Source of the DNA: Symbiodinium natans
Lineage: Eukaryota; Sar; Dinophyceae; Suessiales; Symbiodiniaceae
Assembly: GCA_905221605.1 (NCBI GenBank)
Contig: CAJNDS010002203.1
Location: 465,246-529,245 of the forward strand
DNA: 64,000 nucleotides
Direction of reading: 5' to 3'
This document shows, piece after piece, positions 46,201-56,200 of the stretch (positions are counted from its first letter, which is position 1; each line of letters opens with the position of its first letter). Under the pieces are notes generated by a model, which saw only the letters and a program-made list of their open reading frames with translations, did not search any database and had not been told where the DNA came from. The translations under genes and the position numbers were made by a program.

Positions 46201-46955
46201 CAGTTCCGAAGCAACCACTTGGGATTTGGGGTTTGGGGTTTACGGTTTACGCTAGGGCTATTGAGCTTGGGGTTTAGAGTTCAGGGCTTCAGGCAGCGGC
46301 AGGAAACACCAATGGTAACACACCCAAGCTTTGTGTGCCCAATCCACCCGCAGTGAGCAACCCTAAACCTTACACCCTAAACCCTAAAGGGGTGGCGGGG
46401 TGGTGTTCCACCAAGGTCTCCTAGAACGGCCTTTGCAGGCCATTGCGCTAAGAGTCCTTTCGCGCAGTGAGGATTGTGAGGAAAAGCACCACTCACAAAG
46501 GGTTTAGGGTTTAGGGTTTAGGGTTTAGGGTTTAGGGTTTAGGGTTTAGGGTTTAGGGTTTCGACCGCTTTTGCAATGGCGCCACCCATGGAACCAGGGC
46601 GGGTGCGGCTAAAGCAGATGAAAAGAATTAGGGTTTAAGGGTTAGGGTTGAGGGGGTAAGGTTTTGTTTTACAGATTGCAGGGTTCTGGATTTCGGGTCG
46701 GTCGGGACTCCTGCAATCTGGACTTTCAGCCCTCAACCCTTCGCCCTAAACCCCAAATCCCTAAACCCCAATTCCCTAATCCCTAATCCCTAAACCCTAA
46801 ACCCTAAACCCTAAACCCTAAACCCTAAACCCTAAACCCTAAACCCTAAACCCTAAACCCGAACTAAAGCGGCTTTTGTGCGGTGCGGACAGGCTCCACC
46901 TGTGCCGGACATTGATTTCGACAACGCGTTGCAAGAGCTCGGCAACTTACAGCAG
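33378..46955 (+). CDS. IFT54: IFT54 / TRAF3IP1 homologue (intraflagellar transport complex B)
   Basis: IFT54 is an IFT-B subunit that binds microtubule or tubulin and works in cilium and flagellum assembly. The first eight exons (33378-38909) are fully phase-consistent from an ATG. They spell the N-terminal calponin-homology-like domain: MDSADA, LVGLLQ, SVHDLEATLGTRIARPRMLP, RKPPFRFLYDIAAE (the family signature K-P-P-F-R-F-L-H-D-I), VARQTNFGALELFGG, LQVQVDFLQR, ALPAQAVVLEE and VVCGANPDKTNFLL (signature V-V-A-G-x-x-P-x-x-T-N-x-L-L). After 38909 the exons become Pro/Ala/Lys-rich and then coiled-coil-like, as in the IFT54 linker, but assignment to this gene is progressively less certain. The conserved C-terminal coiled coil was not recognised. 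The end coordinate is the last phase-compatible candidate exon. Confidence 0.7.
33526..33547 (+). CDS. IFT54: IFT54 exon 2, 22-nt micro-exon
   Basis: Reads (G)LVGLLQ(S), acceptor TTTGCAG, donor GTATGC. Phase is exact on both sides. Confidence 0.65.
33692..33760 (+). CDS. IFT54: IFT54 exon 3: LEATLGTRIARPRMLPERL
   Basis: Matches the T-x-x-x-L-G-x-x-I-x-R-P-x-L/M-T-x-x-L-L segment of IFT54. Acceptor CACGCAG, GC donor (GCAAGT). Confidence 0.8.
34608..34647 (+). CDS. IFT54: IFT54 exon 4: KPPFRFLYDIAAE
   Basis: Carries the most diagnostic IFT54 motif. Acceptor CTCAAG, donor GTCGAG. Preceded by CCCTAAA repeats. Confidence 0.9.
35191..35280 (+). CDS. IFT54: IFT54 exon 5: VARQTNFGALELFGG
   Basis: Reads VARQTNFGALELFGG then DPGPKPEPPQKRDDK. 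Aligns without gap to the E-V-x-x-x-T-G-F-x-x-G-L-Y/F region. Acceptor GAATCAG, donor GTGGGA. A G-rich intron follows. Confidence 0.85.
35350..35520. repeat. G-rich GGGGTGGG low-complexity tract
   Basis: About 170 nt of almost pure G/T in the intron. It generates spurious Gly-Trp frames. Confidence 0.9.
35723..35832. mobile_element. MITE-like element, family B (copy 1)
   Basis: The left arm TTGGGATATTCCC...CTTATACTAACAGTCCTT and the right arm AAGGACTGTTAGTATAAGGG...ATCC are inverted. The centre reads AATAGGGATTATAGTACCCC. Confidence 0.75.
36556..36592 (+). CDS. IFT54: IFT54 exon 6: LQVQVDFLQR
   Basis: Reads KSHLQVQVDFLQ(R), matching K-I-x-F-L-x-K. Acceptor ACCCCAG, donor GTCCCG. Phase 1 joins the next exon. 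Confidence 0.7.
36828..36927. mobile_element. MITE-like element, family B (copy 2)
   Basis: TTGGGACATTCCCCCTT, a core containing CAATAGGGATTATAGTACC, and AAGGACTGTTTTGAATAAGG leading to ACATCCCAA. Same arm and core order as copy 1. Confidence 0.75.
37617..37660. repeat. Poly-C tract (interrupted)
   Basis: Over 40 nt almost all C, in the intron upstream of IFT54 exon 7. It is followed by AGCAG, so it resembles an acceptor, but no exon follows in frame. Confidence 0.9.
37856..37890 (+). CDS. IFT54: IFT54 exon 7: ALPAQAVVLEE
   Basis: Acceptor GTCGCAG, canonical donor GTGAGC. Correct phase on both sides. Confidence 0.65.
38799..38909 (+). CDS. IFT54: IFT54 exon 8: VVCGANPDKTNFLL
   Basis: Reads GEAPRDPNRTTQVSA then VDVVCGANPDKTNFLL then SLWLKW. 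Acceptor CTTTTCAG, GC donor (GCAAGG). Matches the end of the IFT54 N-terminal domain. An overlapping frame (AEVGKDF) near 38899 stays open, so the exact 3' edge is uncertain. Confidence 0.8.
39848..39956. mobile_element. MITE-like element, family C (copy 2)
   Basis: The left arm GCTTAAGAACCCCCAAAAA and the right arm GGGGGGGTTCTTGAGCCA are inverted, with an AT-rich centre. Confidence 0.65.
39987..40010 (+). CDS. IFT54 linker exon, probable: APVAGAPE
   Basis: Phase 0 both sides, acceptor CCGGGCAG, donor GTGCCT. Pro/Ala-rich. Confidence 0.45.
40706..40765 (+). CDS. IFT54 linker exon, probable: APVESGEASEKANPPPPVPQ
   Basis: Twenty codons, phase 0 both sides. Acceptor TGGCCCAG, GC donor (GCGCAC). 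Disordered-type composition. Confidence 0.55.
41363..41392 (+). CDS. IFT54 linker exon, probable: RRQKQKTPKR
   Basis: Ten codons between the acceptor GAGCTCAG and the strong donor GTAAGT. Phase 0. Confidence 0.45.
41628..41687 (+). CDS. IFT54 linker exon, probable: VAPTPAAEDRLPLPGEVPCE
   Basis: Acceptor TGACTCAG, donor GTCTGA. Phase 0. Flanked left by a CCCTAAA array and right by TTTAGGG. Confidence 0.55.
42434..42524. mobile_element. MITE-like element, family D (copy 1, diverged)
   Basis: AGTAGGGAATGAGGGAGTTA at the left and CCCCACTAAGAACCA at the right. Related to the well-preserved copy at 62939. Confidence 0.45.
43219..43290 (+). CDS. Coiled-coil-like exon: AERREKAQEEAMTAMRA
   Basis: Reads AERREKAQEEAMTAMRAVAG then QAAV. 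Acceptor TGCGCGAG. The exon end lies before GGTTGAG, one of several apparent GG-type sites. Possibly IFT54. Confidence 0.5.
43627..43665 (+). CDS. Exon, probable: APEVLAAIAAADK
   Basis: Acceptor CATGTGCAG, GC donor (GCTCAT), helical Ala-rich peptide. Followed within 5 bp by a family-A MITE. Confidence 0.45.
43670..43772. mobile_element. MITE-like element, family A (copy 4)
   Basis: ATATGGGGTTTACGAAAATA at the left and CTTTGTAAACTCCC at the right are inverted. Internal GGGGTCCTCATAAAGGAAAC and TACTTGGGGGTCTATATTC. Confidence 0.75.
44794..44841 (+). CDS. Coiled-coil-like exon: AAAAAKAAEEELARMK
   Basis: Sixteen codons, phase 0 both sides, acceptor TGGTGCAG, donor GTTGCC. Could extend upstream as TMVQ. 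Confidence 0.5.
46078..46113 (+). CDS. Exon, probable: ADGAEARALGRL
   Basis: Acceptor GGCACAG. Ends before GGTTTACG. An alternative acceptor 13 nt upstream adds SLAQ. Confidence 0.4.
46498..46560. repeat. TTTAGGG array
   Basis: About nine perfect units. Confidence 0.95.
46790..46862. repeat. CCCTAAA array
   Basis: About ten perfect units ending 30 bases upstream of the exon at 46893. Confidence 0.95.
46893..46955 (+). CDS. Exon: APPVPDIDFDNALQELGNLQQ
   Basis: Reads APPVPDIDFDNALQE then LGNLQQ. Acceptor TGCGGACAG, GA donor (GACGGG). TTTAGGG follows. Family not recognised; possibly the C-terminal half of the IFT54-like protein. Confidence 0.5.
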
Positions 46956-47998
46956 GACGGGATGATTAGGGTTTAGGGTTTAGGGTTTAGGGCTTAGGGC
47001 TTAGGGTTGAGGATTTAGGACTTAGGATTTCGGGTTTAGGGTATAGGGTTCAGGGTTTAGGGTTTAGGGTTTGAGGGCCTTGAAGTGGCGTACGTGCTTG
47101 CTGCTTGTGTTTTCTGCCTGTTTTCGCGGTTAAGCATCATGAGAGTAACTCTGGGGTTCCGGAGCAGCCTTGTACTGTATCAACACGGTACAAGACCTGT
47201 CAGCGCAGGAGGCCCCCAGAACCCATCCTTTGAGAGGGCTGTGTGTTTGCCCTAAACATGAACCCTCAACACTAAACCTTCAGCTGGCTCAGAGTTGTAT
47301 ACAGGGTGTTGGCGTCCTCAAAAAATCTCAGAAACCCTGCAGGCCCCTAAACGCCGAATCAAGGGTATCACCGCACGCGAGAAAATCCGCGGTACAACAG
47401 CTGCTGGGGGTTTAGTTTCCGGTTTGGATAGGGTTTAGTTGCGCTGAGGATGAAAGTCAAACAGCGATCGGGTGCATCGTTCTTCCTGGTTTGCTGTTAA
47501 GACCTGATTGTAGATGGTCTCTTCTTCTAACCCCTTGCTGTCAAAGGCGGCACGCCCGAACCTACACTCCTTGAGGGTTGCGCAGGCCCCAAACTCGTGA
47601 AACAAAAACAAAGCAGCTTTCATTCCACTTTGGGCTGGGGGAGACCATTCTCTGGGCGCACGAACTGCGGAGCTGGACTGGGGGCTGCCTCAGCTCTCCA
47701 AACGGCTTTAGGGGTTCAGGATTTTTCGGGGTTTTCAGGGGGCCCGAAGCTCCTAAACCTACACCAGTCAAGCAAGACCTAAACTTCAAAACTACTGAGG
47801 CTTTAATCCCTAAGCTTGAAAAGCCTGATCACACTTAACCCTAAACCCTAAACCCTAAACCCTTGGGTGAGGAGTTCGAGCGCACGGCGCATGCCTGGAA
47901 CAGCAGAGGCCCGAGTGTCGCAGCCCGCGCAGGGGCTCGAACTGCAAACCCCAAATATGCCCAGCCCTCCAAAAAAGCTTGACACACTTAACAAACCC

Positions 47999-47999
47999 G

Positions 48000-48031
<32 letters not shown>
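47999..48031. repeat. Poly-C run
   Basis: About 33 consecutive C's. Confidence 0.95.
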
Positions 48032-48094
48032 ACCCCACCCCGCTAATCCCTAAGCCTGAAGCTCCCCGGGGCAGGGGCGCCACCACCCCCACAG

Positions 48095-48125
48095 ATGGAC
48101 TCGGAAGGATCTGAGTCCGAGTCAG
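48095..48125 (+). CDS. Exon with possible start: MDSEGSESES
   Basis: The ATG follows CCCACAG immediately. GC donor (GCCCGG). Phase 1 joins to give SESESDLPPPPP. If the AG is a trans-splice acceptor this is the first exon of a new gene; otherwise the frame extends to GAPPPPQ upstream. Confidence 0.45.
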
Positions 48126-48238
48126 GCCCGGTTTTGGGGTTTGGGGTTTCGGGTTAAAATTTGGCTTCGGGGTTTAAGGTTTGGGGTTTAGGGCTTAGGC
48201 TTTGGGGTGCGGGGTTTGGGATTTAAGTGTGGGGGGGG

Positions 48239-48271
<33 letters not shown>

Positions 48272-51200
48272 CGTCCAAAGTAAGGCACAGGCTGAGGCTT
48301 AAGATATTTATGCATCGTAGCGCGGTGTGGGGCCAATCCAAGAGTGCTTACATGCAGCTTACAGGGTTTCAGGAAGCAAGCGGTTTCTAGGATGCTCGGG
48401 TGTGGTTGAGGGCAAAACCTAAACCCTAAACCCTAGAGGCTGTTCTGCTGGCCTCTTCAACCCTAAACTTCATGCGCCGTCCGATATGGGCATGTCCCCA
48501 AATAGGATTTAACCCCTAAACCTATCGAAAAGCTAAAGCCCCGAGAGCCTGAAACCCTGAACTTAAAAGCAAACCCCCGAAAGCCTAAAACCCTAAACCC
48601 TAAACCCTAAAACCCTAAACCCTAAAACCCTAAACCCTAAACTCTCAAACCCTCAAGCCTTACCCTTAAAAGCTAAAGCCCTATTGTCCGGCAGATCTGC
48701 CTCCGCCGCCGCCTGGCCAGGCACCACGGGGCGGAAGTGAATCTAACGCCTCTTCGTGAACCCTGAACCCTAAACCTTAAACCCTAAACCCTAAACCCTA
48801 AACCCAAAAGCCTAAACATCCCTAAACCCGAGACCTTGAACCCTAAACCCGATAAACCCTAGTCTTTCCCCTCAATCAGGGCGGCTGTGGGTTTTGGGCT
48901 TTCTGGTTAGGGTTTTGCTACGAAAGCCCCCAAAGCCCCGAGGTACGACATCCTTGCGGCAGGCCGTAAGCTCTAAGCCCTGAGTCCCCGAAACCCTAAA
49001 CCCTAAACCCTAAACCCGAAACCTGAAACCCGAAACCCGAAACCCAAACCGCAACCCTCGTACGAGCATGGTCACCCCCAAGGCTCACCTCAACCAAAGC
49101 AGCAATGCAGAGTTGGGTCTAGGATTTAGGGTTTAGGCTGTTCAGAGTCTGTGGTTTCGGGTTTGAGGCTTAGGGTTTAGGGCTTACGGCCTGAAGCCCT
49201 GAAAGAACACGTATAAGAACCCTGCATGTCCTGTGGTCGGCGCAGGACGACGACCAGGCCCGGCGCAGATGCCTTGTGAGTGTTTGAGCGGACGTTGCCT
49301 TTCAGATCCGACCCTACACCTTGAACCCTAAACCCTAAACCCTAAACCCTAAACCCTAAACCCTAAACCCTAAACCCTAAAGCACATAGCCACAAGCCTG
49401 AACTAGGAACATCGCTTCGCATCGACGGCCATGCTGTTCAACGCCAAGGAGCGCGTTCACAAGGCCTCCGCCCAAGCAGCATCGGGGTGAATGACTGCCT
49501 CGGGTGGAGCATCCGGGTTGAAGGTGGCTTAGGTGCTGGGTGGGCAACCTCTAGCCTTTTGGGGTAGTATAAGACCCCCTGAAATCCCTAAGGTTAGCCT
49601 TCTTTCCCCAAGGGAACTCGGCACCTTTGGTGGGCTTAGGAAGTTCATGGAAACGATGATGCCCCACGCAGGTGAACGAAGAGCTTACTCGAGCACAAGA
49701 TCTGCTGGCCAGCATTGCCTGCCGGCTATGTTTAAGAGAAGTGCCCACAGTGGAAGTCATCGCACGGAGTCATGACTCTGTCTCTCTCTCTCTCTCTCTC
49801 TCCGCCATATGGGGGGGGTTTCCTATATTTCGGAGTACCTTCTTGAGGTCCTTCAGAAAAGGGAATCCTTATATGTGGGGTCCATTTCAGGGGTCCCGCA
49901 TTTTCGTAAACCCCCCCATGTTTTGCTGATTCTGCTCCGGCGCAGAGCCCCTGCGTTGTGATGTCAGGAGAGTACAGCATATTTAAGACTAGGTTCCAGA
50001 GGTCTGTGGGCCAACCTTGAGCTGATTCTGATTTAGGGTTTAGGGTTTATAGGGTTTAGGGTTTAGGGTTTAGGGTTTAGGGCTTAGTCTACACCCCAAA
50101 GCCTCGCCCTTCTGCCGGAATCTCCTCGGACGTTGTGTTGCGGCGCGTGCGCGTTCGGATACGAATGTCACCCGACCCCGATCCTGAGTCTCTCAATTTC
50201 TTCAGTGTCAGGGTTTAGGGATTTGGAGCTTAGGGTTTGTTTCATCCAGGGTGTTTGAATGTCGGAACAGTTTCTTGGCCAGGGTTGAGTCAACCAAGGT
50301 AAGAACTGATAGATGCAGAGTCTGCGATTGCCTTACACCCCAAAACCTCAATTAGCCCGAGGCACACGAATTCAGAATCTGTTGGTCTTCTCAACTTCTC
50401 CAATGCGGTGGGCAGAAACCTTCGGTTTTTTAGCACACCACCGCGCCCTTGCGGGAAAACGTTGAGGCGAGGCTCTCAGTCTCTGAACTCACACCTAAGC
50501 CCTAAACCCACCAAGGTTTTCTTAAACAGAACCGCCTGGTCCAAAGCGGAAGCCTAGCCTAAAACTTTTTGTCTTGCAGTAGTACACCCCCAACCCGATG
50601 AACCTTCAAAATTAAATTGGACGTGCACACCCTAAACCCTACAAACCCCAAGCCCTGCATAACTCCCATCCACTTCATCACAGCCCTCCAGACCCTCTGG
50701 ACCCTTTAGACCCAGCAAGCCGAGCCCTATAACGCCTCTCAACCCTATCAACACCCAAAATCAACGAAATCGTCCATACACCCTGACCCTCCTCGATGCC
50801 AGGAGGATGCCTTGGATCAAAAGGATGCGGAGATACAGCAGTGGAAGGGCTTGGAGGCCTGCAAGTGAGGTTATTTCTAGGGTTCCGGGGGTTGAGTAGA
50901 GGCGTTTCTTTGGATGGAAGGCTGCACCCTAAACTCTACTGGTAAAGATGGCTAAACAAAACCCTAGACCCTGCTCTTCGTGGTCTTCGGAGGCAGGACT
51001 TTTGCTCAGGGGCCCAAGACACCCACATGAACAGAAGGATCCTACTATTGGGGGTAGAAGGGCCCCTATCAGGGGAATTCTAGAGAACCATGGTTGTAGA
51101 ATCCTTTTGTTTCTGTGTTTTGTGTGCCCCTAACGCCCTAAACCCTAAACCCTAAACCCTAAACCCTAAACAGCTGTTTCCCTTGCGTGTGGTTTCTGGG

Positions 51201-53202
51201 CCCCTATCTGCGGAGCTGCCAGGACCAACGACGAGATGCAGAAGCTGTGGCCGCCGAAGCCAAGGCCCCGCCAAGAGTCGGTAGGGTTTTGGAGTTCAGG
51301 GTTTAGGGTTTAGGGTTTAGGGTTCAGGGTTCAGGGTTCAGGGTTCAGGGTTCAGGGTTCAGGGTTCAGGGTTCAGGGTTCAGGGTTTAGGGTTTAGGGT
51401 TTAGGGCGTTTTCAAAGGGTTTAGGTTTGCGGTGGTAGGGCCAGTCAAGGTTCTTAAGGCCTAGGATCCGAAAGCCCTGGAATGTAGGTGTAAACTCCCA
51501 ACCGAAAGCGCGTTCTTGTCGCCAGCTTGTCTTCGAATTCAACAGATGCTCGTGCAGGGTTTAGGGCTCAGGTCTAAAGGATAGTGAGTTTCCCAAGCTT
51601 TCGAGTATCAATGCGGTACTTGCATCTTGCCCCAGAATCGCGTCGCCTACCTTTCAATGTCATATAGGATTTGTCACATGTATGTCTACTTTCATTCTCC
51701 ACCCTCAGTGTTGGGTTGTTAGACTTTAAACTTAATCTTAACGCTACGCGACCCGCCTCGGCCTGGCCAATGCAGCTCCCGGAGAGGGAGGCCGACGTTT
51801 GGGGGGCCCACAAAAAAAGAGAGGGGGAGGGGGAGGGGTGTTTCTGAATATCATGAGTTATTGGGAAGACGCCTCTCAGCCGCAAGCCGACACGAACCTT
51901 TGCATTTAGTATGGGATGTCCGGCCTTCACGACGCCCCGGAGACACTGAGATCCAGTATGCAACGCCTTAAACCTTAAACCCTCCAACGCCCGTAAACCC
52001 TAAATCCTAAATCCTAAATCTAATCCCGAAACCCTAAACCCCAAACCCTAAACCTGCTGGAAAGACGCAGGCCCGGGCGGAAGAGGCAGAAGCAGAGCAA
52101 CGCCATGCCGGCGTACTTTTGGGTAGTGCTTAGGGTTTGGGGTTTAGGGTTACATTCTAGGGCCTAGGCGCCCGCAGAAGTCTGAGCCTTGAGTAGCTCA
52201 CCTCATCCCTCAACCCCATAAGCAGCCACAACCCAAGCGATGGTCCTAAACCCCCCCACAAGGTGCCCAAGAAGGATACCATGATTGACCAAACTAAACT
52301 TTGTAGAGGTCCGGCCCTAAAGTTCTCAAAGCCCACCCCCACCCCCACCCCCCCCTCCCCCTCCCCTCCCCTTTAGGGTTGAAAGGGTTTCAGGTGTGGG
52401 GCTTGAGTGTCTAATTAGGGCTTACAGGGCTTAGATGGGCTTGTAGGGCTCGGCTTCCAGGGCTTATGGGTTTTTACAGGGCTTTTGGGACTTAGAGGGT
52501 GTGTAGGGCTTCTAGGTATTGTAGGGCTTATCAGGTTTGTGGGGGTGTGTGTTTTAGGGTTTATTGGCTTCTCTGAGTTTTCCCCCTGAGCCAGGCCGCC
52601 TCGAGAAAATCGCCAGAAAGGTGCCGGGCAGTCTGGGTGGTGCTTAGTCTAGAAGGGAGTCAACCCTACATTTTCCCTTTTATATGTAGGATACCGCATT
52701 CCCTTATTCCCTACATAAGAACCAGCCAGTGTTTAGGGTTCGGGGTTCGGGAGCCAGGGTTTGGGTCCGTCTTGCTTTTCATGGCGTTTGGAGAAGTAAA
52801 CACCCCAAATCATCAAAAGTCCTCTAAGCCCTATAAACCCTAGTGCCATTGAGTAGGCTACAGGTTGGACCCTTCTCTAGGGCTGTTTTAGATTACAGGG
52901 CTTGGGGTTAGGGGCTTGTAGGTTTTAGATTGTGAGGGCTTTTTGAGGTTTTTTGCGGATCGGGCCGTGCAGTTTGGCTGTTTGGCACTGTGTCGCGTGC
53001 TCCCGAGACAGGCCAAGCGAAAAGCGGCCAAGCAAGCAGAACAGGACCGAATCCAGCCAACGGTGCCACCAGATGGGTTGGGGTTTTTGCGCAACTCTCA
53101 TTCGAGTTGTTGTGCTGCCATGGCTGATGATTCAGCATCTGCACATTAAGAAACCCCAACCCTAAACCCTAAACCCTATATAAACCCCTAACCCCTAAAA
53201 CC

Positions 53203-53276
<74 letters not shown>

Positions 53277-56200
53277 ACCCTAAACCCTAAACCCTAAACC
53301 CTAAACCCTAAACCCTAAACCCTAAACCCTAAACCCTAAACCCTAAACCCTAAACCCTAAACCGGATCAGGAGCGCCTGGCTCAGGCGGCCGAGCAGGCC
53401 GCCCAAGCCGAGCCGCCTCCTGCGGCACTGTATCCCATGAGCCGGGGGCTCAGACCATGGACCCTCGGCTCCCCTTAGGGTAGGGTTTAGGGTTTAGGGC
53501 TTAGGGCTTAGGGTTTAGGGTTTAGGGTTTAGGGTTTAGGGTTCAGGGTTCAGGGTTCAGGGTTTAGGGTGCTGAGCATCCCGCTGGAACCCCAAAGAAT
53601 CCCTAAATGAAGGTCTAAGCGAGCAAGTGAAGGGGAGCTTGGCGAGTCTGTGTTCTTAGGATTATGCAGGGGGGGGGGGGGGGCTCCCTGGTCTTGAGGG
53701 GGTTTTGGGGTTCGGGGTTTCGGGCTTTAGTGTTAGGGTTTTCGTTTTCGGGGGGGTCTAGGAGTGGCATATGGACAAGGGAGTTTGTTGGCGATCAAGC
53801 AAGCTCGGGCGGCTTGTAGGCATCTGGCTTATTTCCAGGTTGTCTTTAAGGTGGGACTATGACTTGAGTAAGCTTAAAATTCTCATGTGCATGATTGTGA
53901 TACCGATTGTGCTTATGATTAAGACGATGATGAAAGCGATTGTAAGTTTATGATTACGGCCATTCGGGTTTCTGTTCTTTACACCATGATCACCCCTCAC
54001 CCTAAACGCTAAACCCTAAACCCTAAACCCTAAACCCTAAACCCTAAACCCTAAACCCTAAACCCTAAACCCTAAACCCCAAACCCCAAACCCCAAACCC
54101 TAAACCCTAAACCCTAAAGGTACAGGCTCTTGCACACCGGCCTTGTTTGCATTGGCAGAGGCAAGACCTCCCAACTGCAGGGCGCACGTTTGGTCAGCTG
54201 CCCTCGGCTTGGATTCCAGTGCTGGCGAACTTGCTGGGGTTCAAGGGGTTCAGGGTTTTGGGGGTTTGGGGTTTTCCGGGTTCCTAAATTTTTAAACCCT
54301 GAACCCTAAACCCTAAACCCTAAACCTAGGGGTTCGAGGTGCGGCGGGGTGTTGGGTGAAGGGGTTCAGAGGGGTCATAAAATGAGGAACCCTGTCCGTT
54401 TGTTGCTTGAGGTGGGAGACGGGGGGAGCGGGCAAGTAGGGTTTAAGGTTTGGGGTTTAGGCTTTAGGGTTGAAGATGTATAGGTTTAGGGATTGTATGC
54501 ACTATTGCCTGATTCGGCCCGTTACCTGCCATGCTACTCGACTTGGACGTACCAGCAGAGCTGATGTCGCGGATTTTTTTTTACTGCGGCCTGCGAAAGT
54601 TGCAGACACGTGTGGAGTTTTGGGTTTACTGTTTAGGGTTTTGGGTTTTGGGTTTAGGTGGTCAGGGCAAGCATGTGTGACGAAGGTGTCGGGGGAGGAG
54701 AGCCGGAAGAGGATGACAAGTGCGCCCCCAAATGCCTTTTCTGGCATTTGCTCTTGACTGGCAGCTGAATCGTAAACATGATCCGAGAGTGTTGATTCTA
54801 AATTCGGGTCCCCTACACCCTAGCCCCTAAACACGACACACACACACACACACACACACTAGATCTTAAGGGCGAGACCTCTGCAAGTGCACAGACGTTC
54901 GAGTTTCGGGTTCAGGGTAGGTTGGGCTGCCCTTCGCCTACTGCGAAAACCTTCCCTGAAGACGAAAGACGCTAAGAACTGCAGACCCCACTTCCCTACC
55001 TGAAGTTAAGGACTTTCAAGTATCGGCTTAACCCCAAAAATAGCCAAAGAAAAGGAAACCAAAACATAAAGACTAGACTTAACCCATTAGGCACAACAGG
55101 ATACCTAGTGTGGGGAGGGCGGAAAGATTCGAAAAGGGTCTTCCAGCAACCCTAAACCCTAAACCCTAAACCCTAAACCCTAAACCCTAAACCCTAAACC
55201 CTAAACCCTCGTATTTCAGGGGAAGGGGAGCCTCGATGCCATTGACCCCCGTCCAACCTGAGCCTTAGGGTCCCTTAAGAACCCTCTTAAAACTTACAAG
55301 GGCATCCCCGTTTTTCTCCTAGGCTTTTATATATTATATATTCTATATAATAAGTAATATATACATATATATATATATATAATAATAGTATTATATATAT
55401 ATATATGTATATTATAGTTATTCTTGATTCCAGAAGTCAACAGCCGACGGTTGCTGAGAGGTACGAGTGGGATGGTGAGGAGGTTGCTGCCAAGGTCGCC
55501 ACGGACGACTTGGGCTGTGGGTTTAGGGTTTAGGGTTTAGGGTTTAGGGTTTTGGGTTTAGGATTAATTAGGGTTTAGGGTTTAGGGTTTAGGGTTTAGC
55601 GTTTAGGGTTTAGGGTTTAGGGTTTCTAGGGTTTCTAGGGCCATCTAAATAGGCCTTTAGGATGCTTGAGGGTTTTGGGTTCAGGTAGTTAAGATTTGGG
55701 GCTTCGGGGTTTCGGAGCACGAGGGTCTGGACAGTGTAGGATTTCGGGCACCCTAAGCCCTGTGAACCCTAACCCTAAACCTGAAACCATAAACCTCTAA
55801 ACCTTCAGCGAGAGCTTTCGGGTTCAGGGTCCGACGGCTTAGGCCGGCGTCAACCTCGAAGTCGGCAGGGGGCACGGGCACGGGAAGTTTACCTCAACCC
55901 CTATAGGAAAGCCTTAATAGGTTGCAAAGGCCGGTGGCCTCTTTATCTGTTACCCTTATACCTTATTATAGCCCCTAGATACCCCCAATAAGAACCCCCG
56001 GCGTGCAGGGTTTAGGGTTTAGGATTATAGCCCCAAGCGTCAAGCCTTACTTCCTGAGCCTTCGAATCCTGAACCTTCCATTCTTGCCTTTTTCTAAACC
56101 TTGAACCCTGGAACCCTAAACCCGAAAGTGCAGTTGCAGAAACGGTCCTGAGCCCGTTGCCATGCCCCAGACATGATTCCGAGGTCATGCAGGGATGTGT

